Source: CANLBN01 sp050633525 (GTDB lineage: Bacteria; Pseudomonadota; Gammaproteobacteria; Pseudomonadales; Cellvibrionaceae). From it: DNA of 64,000 nt. The translations under genes and the position numbers were made by a program. The stretch's first letter is position 1; every line of letters starts with the position of its first letter. The DNA lies in contig JBOEGR010000032.1 in assembly GCA_050633525.1 (NCBI GenBank), forward strand, positions 3,730 to 67,729, read 5' to 3'. Below the pieces are notes generated by a model. It was given only the letters and a program-made list of their open reading frames with translations. It had not been told where the DNA came from and ran no database searches. Positions 17,326-26,546 of the stretch are shown here, one piece after another.

Positions 17326-18870
17326 TTGTTATTAGAGTCAGCACAAATTGAACAGGAAATGTTTTCAGAGCCGGTATTGAATCCGGAGCTTGCTGATATA
17401 TCGCCTCTTTTACAGCAGTGTTTAAGCGCGAGCGACTTTTCTGATGTTGATGAATATGTCAAAGGCTGGTTGCGTGATTCGCTTGTGTCACTTAAAGATC
17501 GTAATGCTGAACAGTTAAAATTTATTGCGCAGCAAGCTTGTCTTTCTATTAATAAAATTATCAATCAGCAACTTGATGCGGTGCTGCATCATCCCGACTT
17601 TAAGCGCTTAGAGGCCTCATGGCGAGGCTTGCAGTATTTAACTGATATCGAGTCGGATTACGATGAAAATTTGACTATTAAGATTAAAGCTCTAAATGTC
17701 AGTTGGCAGGAGTTGGGAAAAGATTTAACTCGTGCTATTGAGTTTGATCAAAGCAGTATTTTTAAACGAATTTATAGCGATGAATTCGATACTCCCGGTG
17801 GAGAGCCTTTCGGAGTGGTGTTGGGTGATTATGCGATTACCCATCGTCCACGTAAAGGTGTTAGTGCAAGTGATATAGACGTTATTAAACATATGTCAGA
17901 TGTTTCCACAGCGGCATTATGTCCTTTTATTACCGGTGTTTCTCCTTCCTTGTTTGGTTTAGACAGTTTGAGGGAGTTGGGTTATCCACTTAACTTGTCT
18001 GAGGTTTTCAAACAGAAAGAATATTTCCAGTTTAATCAATTGCGAAGTTATGAAAGCACCCGTTTTGTTGGCTTAACTTTACCTGATATGTTGATGCGTC
18101 AACCCTATGGTGATGACGATACTCGCCAACAAGATTTTCATTATCATGAGCGTGTTGATCACCCTGATTCTGATTTGTTGTGGGGAAATTCTTGTTATTC
18201 ATTTGGTAGTGTGTTGATTCGTGCATTTGCTAATACGGGCTGGTTTGCTGATATTCGAGGTGGTGTTCATGATTTCGGCGAAGGTGGTGTTGTCAGGCAT
18301 TTAAATTACGCTAAAAATCGTTTTGAAAAAAATAATATTAGCCCTCGTGCAGCGACCAATACTCAGGTAGATGATTTTCTGGAGCGTGAGCTGAGTGATT
18401 TAGGTTTTATTCCTTTGTGCAGCTACCACAGTGTTGAAAGCAGTGTTTATTATAGTAATAGCTCTTTACATAAGTCAGCGGAATACAGCACAGAGATCGC
18501 TACAGCGAATGCCAAATTATCTGCCATGATCCAGTATATGATGTGCGTGTCTCGCTTTGGTCATTACGTCAAAGTGATTGGTCGAGATAAAATTGGTAGT
18601 TTTACGGGGCCAGAAGAATGCCAGCGCATTTTTCAAAATTGGCTAAACCAGTACACAACCTCAAGCGATGGAAATTCATCAGAATTGAAGGCGCGTTACC
18701 CTTTGAGTATGAGTAAGGTTGAGGTGAAAGAAAAACCCGGTAGCCCGGGTAATTACAGCTGCATTATGCACCTTCAACCCCATTTTCAATTAGACCAACT
18801 TGTTTCATCGATTAAGTTGGTGACTGAACTTGCAGTGGGTGCAACCACTGCCACTATATCTAAGAAATAA
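17326..18870 (+). CDS. Second TssC-like sheath protein (TssC paralogue)
   Basis: A 514-residue member of the EvpB/VipB family, clearly different from the TssC encoded at 14178. It shares LEASWRGLQYLTDI, EFDQSSIFKRIYSDEFDTPGGEPFGVVLGDY, ALCPFITGVSP, VIGRDKIGSFTGPEECQ and the PGSPGNYSC block. The N-terminus is longer (about 25 residues more before the core). Agrobacterium and several other bacteria also carry two tssC genes (tssC40/tssC41), so a paired arrangement is known, but the division of labour is not clear. The start is uncertain: TTG at 17326 with a weak site, or ATG at 17359. In the H1-type layout hcp would be found at this place. Confidence 0.9.
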   Translation: MLLESAQIEQEMFSEPVLNPELADISPLLQQCLSASDFSDVDEYVKGWLRDSLVSLKDRNAEQLKFIAQQACLSINKIINQQLDAVLHHPDFKRLEASWRGLQYLTDIESDYDENLTIKIKALNVSWQELGKDLTRAIEFDQSSIFKRIYSDEFDTPGGEPFGVVLGDYAITHRPRKGVSASDIDVIKHMSDVSTAALCPFITGVSPSLFGLDSLRELGYPLNLSEVFKQKEYFQFNQLRSYESTRFVGLTLPDMLMRQPYGDDDTRQQDFHYHERVDHPDSDLLWGNSCYSFGSVLIRAFANTGWFADIRGGVHDFGEGGVVRHLNYAKNRFEKNNISPRAATNTQVDDFLERELSDLGFIPLCSYHSVESSVYYSNSSLHKSAEYSTEIATANAKLSAMIQYMMCVSRFGHYVKVIGRDKIGSFTGPEECQRIFQNWLNQYTTSSDGNSSELKARYPLSMSKVEVKEKPGSPGNYSCIMHLQPHFQLDQLVSSIKLVTELAVGATTATISKK

Positions 18871-18893
18871 AATATCACATTAAGGAATACATT

Positions 18894-19769
18894 ATGTCGG
18901 CATCAAATAAAGCGTTAGAAGGGAAGTTAAGTGCGGAAGAATATTTTCAGCAAGGTGAGTTAGATCTAGCATTAGCTGCTGCTGCTGAACAAGTAAAGCA
19001 AGCTCCGGATGATGATGGTAACCGCATTCTTTTTGTAGAACTGTTGTGCATTAGTGGTGAGTTTGAAAGAGCGGATAGTCAGTTGAACGCATTGATGACA
19101 CTTAAACCCGATTTAGGTTTGGCGGTAGCGACGTGGAGGCAAGTAGTCCATGCAGCTCAAATAAGAGCCGATGTTTTTGCATTAAAAGCCAAGCCAGAGC
19201 TCATCGAAGAGCCTACGCCATCGATTACGGTTGCATTAGATTTGTTGGTGGCTTTGGGTGAAAAAGATGATAAAAGAGTGGTTGAGTTAACAGAAAAAAT
19301 TGATTCGGATGATAGCAATAATCAATTTTCTATGAATGATCAGGCCCCACTTATGTTGCGTGATTTAGATGATGTGACCGCCAATATTTTTGAAGTGCTA
19401 GGCACGAATGGAAAATATTTCTGGGTAGACCTTGCTCAAATCGTTGAAATTGAACTCTTAAAGCCGGAACGTATTCTTGATGTGTTATGGCGTAAAGCGA
19501 ATATTGTATTAACCAATGGTACTGAGGGCGAAGTATATATCCCGGCAATTTACCCGACCTTGGATGACCATGCTGCTGCACTTGGGAGAAAGACAGAATG
19601 GCAAGACGTCGCAGGCCTTTATCGAGGTGTGGGCCTACGTTCTTGGTTGTTAGGTGATGAGGAGCTGTCCATTAATGATCACCAAACTATTTTGCTGAAA
19701 AATAATGCTCATATGAAAGGCGATAGCAATAATACAGGTGATGCTGCTAACAAAGCTGTGCAGAATTAA
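18894..19769 (+). CDS. tagJ: TagJ (ImpE/SciE family) T6SS accessory protein
   Basis: TagJ-type proteins are cytoplasmic accessories of the T6SS subgroup that includes H1-T6SS; in Pseudomonas the homologue binds the N-terminal helix of the small sheath subunit and influences ClpV action. The 291 residues begin with TPR-like helices (AEEYFQQGELDLALAAAAEQVKQAPDDDGNRILFVELLCISGEFERA), then the ImpE core (GKYFWVDLAQIVEIELLKPERILDVLWRKA, EGEVYIPAIYP, RGVGLRSWLLGDEE). AAGGAA precedes the ATG. Five bases separate it from tssE. Confidence 0.9.
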   Translation: MSASNKALEGKLSAEEYFQQGELDLALAAAAEQVKQAPDDDGNRILFVELLCISGEFERADSQLNALMTLKPDLGLAVATWRQVVHAAQIRADVFALKAKPELIEEPTPSITVALDLLVALGEKDDKRVVELTEKIDSDDSNNQFSMNDQAPLMLRDLDDVTANIFEVLGTNGKYFWVDLAQIVEIELLKPERILDVLWRKANIVLTNGTEGEVYIPAIYPTLDDHAAALGRKTEWQDVAGLYRGVGLRSWLLGDEELSINDHQTILLKNNAHMKGDSNNTGDAANKAVQN

Positions 19770-19774
19770 AATCC

Positions 19775-20272
19775 ATGGCAAAAGTAAGAACAGATCAGCC
19801 TGCATTGCCATCTTTATTGGATAGGTTGATAGATGAAGACCCTGATAGCCATATTAGCGCTTCGAAATCCTATGGTGTGCTTTTAAGTGATATTAAAAAT
19901 AGTATTCGCAGAGATTTGGAATGCTTGCTTAATACGCGTTTGTTTCGTAAGCCAATACCAGAAAAATTTGCCGAACTTGATGTGTCGATAGTGAATTATG
20001 GTTTGCCTGATTTTAGTGTCATTCAATTGGGCTCTGATGATGGGAAAGAAGAATTTCGGATTAAAGTGCAAAATATTATTGAAAAGTATGAACCTCGCTT
20101 TAAGCAGGTTTATGTTGAGTTAGAGCAAACCGGGGAGGATTATGAGCGGACGCTCTATATGAAGATATCAGCTGTTTTGATGATAGAGCCAGATCCTATA
20201 CCACTTATATTTGATTCGCGTGTTAAAACCATTGATAAGGCAGTTCGCCTGAGAGAAATTAACCATGGATGA
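19775..20272 (+). CDS. tssE: TssE, gp25-like T6SS baseplate protein
   Basis: TssE is the T4 gp25-like baseplate wedge protein that starts sheath polymerisation. The 165 residues show LPSLLDRLIDEDP near the N-terminus, SIRRDLECLLNTR (the core gp25 helix), LDVSIVNYGLPDFS and YMKISAVLMIEPDPIPLIFDS. There is little sign of a ribosome-binding site, so translation probably couples to tagJ. Its end overlaps tssF by eight bases. Confidence 0.94.
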   Translation: MAKVRTDQPALPSLLDRLIDEDPDSHISASKSYGVLLSDIKNSIRRDLECLLNTRLFRKPIPEKFAELDVSIVNYGLPDFSVIQLGSDDGKEEFRIKVQNIIEKYEPRFKQVYVELEQTGEDYERTLYMKISAVLMIEPDPIPLIFDSRVKTIDKAVRLREINHG

Positions 20273-22088
20273 TGTACTACTTTCTTATTATAACCGTGAA
20301 TTGAACTACGTCCGTAAATCTGGCGCAGAGTTTTCAGAAAAGTACCCGAAGATAGCGGGTCGTTTACGTCTTGATAAAGACATAGTTGAAGACCCTCATG
20401 TGTCTCGATTGATTGAGTCTTTTGCTTTTCTAACTGCTCGTATTCGCCATTCCTTGGATGATAGTTTTCCCGAGTTAACCGAAGCGCTGATGGGTGTGCT
20501 TTACCCAGACTATCATGCCCCATTACCTTCGATGAGTATCATTGACTTTAATCTACTACCTCATCTTCAGCAAAAAATATCTATTCCTCGTGGAGAGCAA
20601 TTACGTATAGAGGGAGCCGCAAATGGGGCCTGCTATTACAAAACCTGTACAGATGTAGATGTATTGCCGGTTCATGTTTCATCGGCACAATTTTACTCTC
20701 TACCGGTAAAAGCGCCGAGTTTACCGGAAGCGCTTCAGCGAGGTAAATCTGTTCAGTCTGTTTTAAAAATAAAAATTAAACCCTTAGATGATGGCTCTGC
20801 TTTTGATTTTGACGAAGATAGTTTGCGGTTTTATATTAATTCGCAAGCTAATATTGCATTTGGCCTATATCAGGCCTTGTTGAATAATACGGTAGGTATT
20901 GCTGTAGCGAGAGATGCTTTTGATGACACGCCTCACTTCTTGCCAGCCAATGCTATTTCTGCCTGTGGCTTCGATGAAAGTGAGGGCATGATCGATTTTG
21001 ATGGTCGAGCTTCATCCGCACATCGTTTGTTAGCTGAGTACTTTCTTTTACCGCAAAAATTTTTGTTTTTACAATTCAAACAACTTTCTGGTATATGGAA
21101 GCAATATAGTGAGGGTTTTGATCTTTATATCTATTGTGACACTGCCAATACCGATTTGATTCGTGGTGTTGACGATAGGACATTGATGTTAGGTTGTGCT
21201 CCAGTCGTTAATTTATTCGATAGCGTTAGCGAACCTATACAGGCTTCTGAATTGGGTAGTGAGGTCATGTTACGTGTTTCCGAACAGGATACTAAAGTAG
21301 CCGATATTTACCGAATTAAAGAAGTGTATGCGATTAATCCTCAGGGTGAGCGCAAAACGATTCAGCCGTTCTATGGCCATCATATATCAAAAGATGAAAA
21401 TGCGATTTATTGGGCTCTGAGGCGCGAAAATTCTACTTGGCAAAAAGGACAGGTCAGTTACGGTACCGATGCCTATCTCAGCTTTGTTGATGTCGACTAT
21501 CAAATAGTAGAGCCAGAAAGTGGTTGGATTATTAACGCCGACCTTGTTTGCACTAATCGCGATCAGCCAAACCAACTTCCTTTTGGACCGGACCAACCTC
21601 CTGTTTATTTTCTTGAGGGCGGGGCTGGTTTACGTCTGCATTGCCTTACGCCGCCAACCGCTACGGTGTTACCAAAACTAACGGACTCAACACGTTGGCA
21701 GTTAACTTCGCAATTATCTCTCCAGCACTTCTCCGGTAAAGACGGTCTTCATAAATTAAAGGAAACCTTAACGCTATATAATTTTAATGACTCTAAAGAG
21801 GTGTCTTCGCTTATTGAGGGCATTGTTGGTCTGGAAACTGAGGTAACTACGGCTCGTATTCTTGATAAGGGGCGATCAGCGATGTGTCAAGGCACACATT
21901 TCTTATTAACGTGTGATGAAAGTTTTTACGCAGGTAATGGCTTATATCTTTTTGGTTTGGTGATGGATGAATTTTTATCGCAATTTTGTGCTATCAATAC
22001 GTTTACACAGCTATCGATAAAAACAACTAAGCATTCACGCATTGAGCTTGAATGGCCCCCGAGGACTGGATGTCAACCCCTAGTTTAA
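20265..22088 (+). CDS. tssF: TssF (VasA/ImpG), T6SS baseplate protein
   Basis: TssF pairs with TssG to make the baseplate wedge. The 607 residues begin with the family hallmark LLSYYNRELNYVRKSGAEFSEKYPKIAGRL, then RLIESFAFLTARIRHSLDDSFPELTEALMGVLYPDYHAPLPSM. Later blocks RLLAEYFLLPQKFLFLQF and the C-terminal FYAGNGLYLFGLVMDEFLSQFCAINTFTQL are also typical. Its end overlaps the tssG start, which fits co-translation of the two partners. Confidence 0.97.
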   Translation: MDDVLLSYYNRELNYVRKSGAEFSEKYPKIAGRLRLDKDIVEDPHVSRLIESFAFLTARIRHSLDDSFPELTEALMGVLYPDYHAPLPSMSIIDFNLLPHLQQKISIPRGEQLRIEGAANGACYYKTCTDVDVLPVHVSSAQFYSLPVKAPSLPEALQRGKSVQSVLKIKIKPLDDGSAFDFDEDSLRFYINSQANIAFGLYQALLNNTVGIAVARDAFDDTPHFLPANAISACGFDESEGMIDFDGRASSAHRLLAEYFLLPQKFLFLQFKQLSGIWKQYSEGFDLYIYCDTANTDLIRGVDDRTLMLGCAPVVNLFDSVSEPIQASELGSEVMLRVSEQDTKVADIYRIKEVYAINPQGERKTIQPFYGHHISKDENAIYWALRRENSTWQKGQVSYGTDAYLSFVDVDYQIVEPESGWIINADLVCTNRDQPNQLPFGPDQPPVYFLEGGAGLRLHCLTPPTATVLPKLTDSTRWQLTSQLSLQHFSGKDGLHKLKETLTLYNFNDSKEVSSLIEGIVGLETEVTTARILDKGRSAMCQGTHFLLTCDESFYAGNGLYLFGLVMDEFLSQFCAINTFTQLSIKTTKHSRIELEWPPRTGCQPLV

Positions 22089-23068
22089 ATAATCGTTATG
22101 ATGGCCAGTTAGAAAAAGAAGATTTCTTTTCTCTGGTGCGTCACTATGAAGCGCATTTTATGCGGGCTTGTCATGCTCGTGGGCTTGATGTTTCCAAGTT
22201 GGGAGAAGATGGTGCACCTAGTCAAGAAGCTCTAAAATTTAAATCTATTAGCTCGCTCGGTTTTGGCTTAGATAAGACGAAGTTGATCGACAGTGATGCT
22301 GATGTAAATCGTTACGAATACCTTGTCAGTTTTATAGGTCTATTGGGTTCGGCAGGCGTTTTACCGCAACATTATATCAAGTTGTCACTTGAGCGAATAA
22401 AGCATGGCGACTTTGCGTTGTCAGAATTTATTGGTTTGTTCGAGCATCGTTTAATCTCTCTTTACTATAAAGCGATCGGGAAATATAAGTTATCTGTTCA
22501 ATATGAAAATTCGAATGGCGATGGTAATGACCATTTTTCTCGAGCATTAAAAAGTTTTTCAGGTTGTCATGGGGGAAATGATGTTCAGTTGTTTTACTCA
22601 GGGCATTATGCAAAAAGTAATCGTCCATTAGTTAATTTAAAATCAATAGTGAGTGAGTTGGTGGGTGCAAAAGTATCGGCTCAGTCTATGGTGGGAAATT
22701 GGTTGCCTATTGCAGCAAGAGACCGATGTCAGGCCGGTGTAACAGGTAAAAATCATCAGCTGGGTTCTGGTGTTATTTTGGGTAAGCGATATTGGGATAT
22801 GCAGTCCAGAATTGTTATTGCTATTCATGATATCGATATGAATACTTTTCAGGCATTGCAAGTCGATCGCCCTCTTTATCAATTATTAGCATCAGCTGTT
22901 AATGCTTACGTTCCTGTGCATATTTCCGTTCAATTTGAATTTCATGTTCGTTGTCTGCAGCAAGAAATGACGCCAATAGGTAATGGCTTTCAATTAGCCG
23001 GTAATGCATGGTTGATGAGTAAGCCTAAAAGTAGTTTAGTTTCAAAACGTGTATTAACTAGAAAATAA
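22070..23068 (+). CDS. tssG: TssG (VasB/ImpH), T6SS baseplate protein
   Basis: TssG completes the TssEFGK baseplate wedge. From the ATG at 22070 the protein has 332 residues; GAGG lies about five bases ahead, while the in-frame ATG at 22052 lacks such a site. Family features are DFFSLVRHYEAHFMRA at the N-terminus, VRFKSISSLGF-like KFKSISSLGFG, NRYEYLVSFIGLLGSAGVLPQHY, LSEFIGLFEHRLISLYYKA and the late LGSGVILGKRYWDMQSR. It overlaps tssF by 19 bases and precedes clpV by 18. Confidence 0.95.
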   Translation: MSTPSLNNRYDGQLEKEDFFSLVRHYEAHFMRACHARGLDVSKLGEDGAPSQEALKFKSISSLGFGLDKTKLIDSDADVNRYEYLVSFIGLLGSAGVLPQHYIKLSLERIKHGDFALSEFIGLFEHRLISLYYKAIGKYKLSVQYENSNGDGNDHFSRALKSFSGCHGGNDVQLFYSGHYAKSNRPLVNLKSIVSELVGAKVSAQSMVGNWLPIAARDRCQAGVTGKNHQLGSGVILGKRYWDMQSRIVIAIHDIDMNTFQALQVDRPLYQLLASAVNAYVPVHISVQFEFHVRCLQQEMTPIGNGFQLAGNAWLMSKPKSSLVSKRVLTRK

Positions 23069-23086
23069 ATAGTAGGAGAAAATAGT

Positions 23087-25816
23087 ATGGAGTTTGACAA
23101 GTTAGTTAAACATATGTCCCCCTCAAGCCGAGAATTATTAGAGAAGGCGGTAGCGCTTGCCTCTTCTCGATCTCATTTTTCAATTGAAGTAGAGCATTGG
23201 CTGTTTGAGTTGATTCAGTCCAATGACAAAGATACCTCTATTATTTTGAGTCATTTTGGTGTGTCAACAGATACACTTTTTACTGATTTATCAAACAAAA
23301 TTGAGTTGATTAAAACAGGTAATGATGGTTTTCCTAAAATAGGTCAAGATATTACGCGTTTATTATTTGAATCATGGATGATTGCCTCTTCGGAATACAG
23401 TTCATTACAGATACATTCTTGCCATATTTTATTAGCATTTGTTGAAAACCCGCATCTACGATTAAAAGCCTTAAAGATATCTTCTGAATTTGAAAAATTA
23501 TCCGCTGAAGATATTCGTGAGCAGTGTGAAACCTTGCTGAAAAAATCAGAGCCGAGTGCGGTCGCTCAAAATGATGGGTCGGGGGCAGTGACAAAAACTC
23601 CGGCACTCAATCAGTTTGCGATTAATATGACTGAACAGGCTCGATCGGGAAAAATTGATAAGATTTTAGGGCGAGACAATGAAATTCGTCAAATGATTGA
23701 TATCCTATGCCGCCGTAAACAAAATAACCCTATCTTAACGGGTGAAGCAGGTGTAGGTAAAACCGCTGTAGTTGAAGGTTTAGCAGAAAGAATAGCTTCA
23801 GGAGAAGTGCCTGATATTTTAAAGGGCACCGAGTTGTATTCATTAGACATGGGGCTCTTGCAAGCTGGAGCGGGTGTAAAGGGTGAGTTTGAAAACAGAT
23901 TAAAAAATGTGATTAAGGAAGTGCAAAATTCTTCTACGCCTATCGTGATGTTTATCGATGAAGCGCATACTATGATTGGCGCCGGCAACCAAGCTGGAGC
24001 GGGAGATGCCGCAAACTTATTAAAACCCGCTTTGGCAAGAGGAGAGTTACGTACTATTGCTGCGACTACTTGGGCCGAGTATAAAAAATACTTTGAATCT
24101 GATGCCGCATTGACTAGACGCTTTCAAGTGGTGAAAATTGAAGAGCCGACCGAAGAATTGGCAACCACTATGTTGCGTAGTATCGCCCCTACTTTAGAAA
24201 ATCATCATGGTATTACTATTTTAGATGAGGCGGTGGCCAGCGCGGTTAACCTTTCACATCGATATATAGCAGGAAGACAGCTGCCAGATAAGTGTGTCAG
24301 CTTGCTCGACACGGCATGTGCGCGTGTCAATTTAAGTTTAAGTACTAAGCCAGATGCTATTGAAGCTTATGAGCGAGAGATTGAGAACATAGGGTTTCAA
24401 GCCAGCCGTTTATCATCTGAGCTTGCTTCGGGAATTGATCATAGTGAAAAGATTGCTGAGTTGGACCTTAAAAAAGCATCCACAGAAGCCAAGCTAACAG
24501 AAGTAAAAGATAAGTGGGTTCAAGAACAAGGTCTAGTTGATAAAATAGTCAGTTACCGCCAACAGTTAGATGCTCAGGAAAATACTGATGCGAATAAGGG
24601 TGACGCAAATGATAGTGATACAAACGATAGTAACGATGCGCCAACAAAGGATCAAAATAATAAAAAAGACATTAAAAAAATTATTGCTGAGTTAAGAAAA
24701 GAGCGGAAAAAATTGGCAGACCTTCAAGGTAATGCCCCGCTTATGTATGAGTGTGTTGATGCGCAAGTGGTTGCTGAAGTTGTAGCTGATTGGACAGGTA
24801 TTCCCGTTGGGCGCATGCAAGCCGATGAAATTGATAGTGTCATGTCTTTGCAAAGTCATATGGAGGAACGCGTTGTTGGTCAGCCGCATGCATTAGAAAA
24901 AATGGCTAAAACAATGCAAACCGCTAGAGCAAAACTAAGTGACCCTAAGCGCCCATTAGGTGTATTTATGTTAGTTGGCCCCAGTGGTGTGGGTAAAACA
25001 GAAACAGCACTGGCGTTGGCAGAGCAGTTGTACGGATCAGATCAAAATATTACAACGATTAATATGTCTGAATTTAAAGAAGAGCATAAAGTTTCTTTGT
25101 TAATGGGGTCTCCTCCTGGATATGTAGGTTATGGTGAAGGTGGTGTTTTAACCGAAGCTGTTAGAAGAAAGCCATACAGTGTGGTTTTACTTGATGAAAT
25201 TGAAAAAGCGCATCCGGGTGTGCAAGATATTTTTTATCAGGTATTTGATAAAGGCATGTTGCGTGACGGTGAGGGGCGCGATATTGATTTTAAAAATACT
25301 GTGATCATTATGACGAGCAATACTGCTAGTGAACAAATTGATCAGTTGTGTGCAGACCCTGAAACAAAGCCATTGCCCGATAACTTAGTCACGGCAATTG
25401 CACCTACATTGCGAGAAACATACAAGCCTGCTTTCTTGGGCCGCATTAATATTATTCCTTACTATCCCTTGGAGCAGGATGTACTGGGGAAAATAGCCCA
25501 AATGCAATTAGATCAGATCAAACAGCGCATACAAAATAATTATCAGGTCACGCTGTCATATAGTAAAAAACTAATTGAACATGTTGTAGAACAATGTAAA
25601 CAATCGGACGTAGGTGCCCGACAAATTTCTTTGTCACTTAATAACACGTTGTTGCCGCAAATGGCCCAAGTTATTTTATCGGCATTAGCGAAAGAGCAAG
25701 TGTTTGAAGAGGTTGTTGTGGATATAAATAAGGAAAATAACTTTGATATTAAGTTAAAAAGTAATCAAAAAAAATCAAGAGTAAAAGCTAAGTCAAAAAA
25801 TAAAGCGGTAGCGTAA
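23087..25816 (+). CDS. clpV: ClpV (TssH), AAA+ sheath-recycling ATPase
   Basis: ClpV uses ATP to disassemble contracted sheath so subunits can be reused. The 909 residues have a Clp N-domain (1-150), a first AAA+ domain with GEAGVGKT (219-226) and FIDEAHTMIGAG, a middle domain, and a second AAA+ domain with GPSGVGKT (631-638), LLDEIEKAHPGVQD and a C-terminal ClpB D2-small domain. The middle domain carries an Asp/Asn-rich low-complexity insertion at about 497-528 (DANKGDANDSDTNDSND), where relatives are usually compact. A Lys-rich tail ends the protein. It is the last gene before the hcp leader. Confidence 0.96.
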   Translation: MEFDKLVKHMSPSSRELLEKAVALASSRSHFSIEVEHWLFELIQSNDKDTSIILSHFGVSTDTLFTDLSNKIELIKTGNDGFPKIGQDITRLLFESWMIASSEYSSLQIHSCHILLAFVENPHLRLKALKISSEFEKLSAEDIREQCETLLKKSEPSAVAQNDGSGAVTKTPALNQFAINMTEQARSGKIDKILGRDNEIRQMIDILCRRKQNNPILTGEAGVGKTAVVEGLAERIASGEVPDILKGTELYSLDMGLLQAGAGVKGEFENRLKNVIKEVQNSSTPIVMFIDEAHTMIGAGNQAGAGDAANLLKPALARGELRTIAATTWAEYKKYFESDAALTRRFQVVKIEEPTEELATTMLRSIAPTLENHHGITILDEAVASAVNLSHRYIAGRQLPDKCVSLLDTACARVNLSLSTKPDAIEAYEREIENIGFQASRLSSELASGIDHSEKIAELDLKKASTEAKLTEVKDKWVQEQGLVDKIVSYRQQLDAQENTDANKGDANDSDTNDSNDAPTKDQNNKKDIKKIIAELRKERKKLADLQGNAPLMYECVDAQVVAEVVADWTGIPVGRMQADEIDSVMSLQSHMEERVVGQPHALEKMAKTMQTARAKLSDPKRPLGVFMLVGPSGVGKTETALALAEQLYGSDQNITTINMSEFKEEHKVSLLMGSPPGYVGYGEGGVLTEAVRRKPYSVVLLDEIEKAHPGVQDIFYQVFDKGMLRDGEGRDIDFKNTVIIMTSNTASEQIDQLCADPETKPLPDNLVTAIAPTLRETYKPAFLGRINIIPYYPLEQDVLGKIAQMQLDQIKQRIQNNYQVTLSYSKKLIEHVVEQCKQSDVGARQISLSLNNTLLPQMAQVILSALAKEQVFEEVVVDINKENNFDIKLKSNQKKSRVKAKSKNKAVA

Positions 25817-25888
25817 TTAATTTTTTAATAGCCTATAAAAACATGAACTGGAGCACAGTTTTACACTTTAGCCTACTGTAATCTTATG

Positions 25889-25920
25889 TCGGTTTTAAAA
25901 GAAACTTAAAACCGATTTTA
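25889..25920 (+). terminator. Hairpin between clpV and hcp, terminator or attenuator
   Basis: A 10-base perfect stem (TCGGTTTTAA with TTAAAACCGA), a 7-base loop and a following TTTTA lie 73 bases after clpV and 43 before hcp. It would end clpV transcription or protect the hcp message 5' end. Being AT-rich in the stem it is weaker than the terminator after hcp. Confidence 0.6.
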
Positions 25921-25962
25921 ATAATTACCATTTTTAAATTGATAAGGAAAAGGAACATAATT

Positions 25963-26451
25963 ATGTCTATTTTTGTAAACTATGAGGGTATTAAAGGCGA
26001 AGCTTCTGATCCTGGCCACAAGCAGTGGATGGATGTTGAAAGCATTTCTTGGGGTGTTGGTCGTAATATTACGTCTTCTACTTCTACTCAAGGTGACCGC
26101 GAGTCTTCAAACGCTGTTATCCATGACTTACAAATTACACGTTTAATGGATAGTGCTACGCCTAAGATTTTCATCGAGTCTTGCTGTGGTACAGGTAAAG
26201 ATGTTGTTATTCATTTAACTAAAACGGGTACTGGTTCTGGTACTGACGTTTACATGGAATATACACTGAAAAATGCATTAGTTAGCAACTACACAGTTGA
26301 TGCGGAAACTCAGGGAACTGAGCGTCCTAAAGAAACTATCACTGTTAGCTTTGTTGACGTTGAAGTTAAATATACTCCATACGACGAAGACGGTAACGCA
26401 GAAGCAGCTATCGCAGTTGGTTTCGACACGGCAACTAACACTAAACGTTAA
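25963..26451 (+). CDS. hcp: Hcp (TssD), T6SS tube protein
   Basis: Hcp hexamers stack into the inner tube and carry small effectors such as Tae4. The 162-residue protein has the family features: MSIFVNYEGIKGEASDPGHKQWMDVESISWGVGR, HDLQITRLMDSATPKIFIESCCGTGKDV, and TERPKETITVSFVDVEVKYTPYDEDG. The ATG at 25963 has AAGGAAAAGGAA just upstream, a strong ribosome-binding site fitting very high expression; an in-frame start at 25939 is not needed. It stands apart from clpV by 146 bases with its own leader and is followed by a strong terminator. Confidence 0.97.
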   Translation: MSIFVNYEGIKGEASDPGHKQWMDVESISWGVGRNITSSTSTQGDRESSNAVIHDLQITRLMDSATPKIFIESCCGTGKDVVIHLTKTGTGSGTDVYMEYTLKNALVSNYTVDAETQGTERPKETITVSFVDVEVKYTPYDEDGNAEAAIAVGFDTATNTKR

Positions 26452-26471
26452 TTTTTGTTTGATTAATGTTC

Positions 26472-26503
26472 AAAAGCCAGCATCTTGATGCTGGCTTTTT
26501 TGT
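26472..26503 (+). terminator. Rho-independent terminator after hcp
   Basis: AAAAGCCAGCATC, a two-base spacer and GATGCTGGCTTTTTT make a long perfect stem with a T-run. The A-run on the left arm means it can also terminate the convergent gene at 26547-26912. Confidence 0.92.
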
Positions 26504-26546
26504 TTCTATGATTAATGTTTTTCTTTGAGGCAGTCGGTCTCTACTT

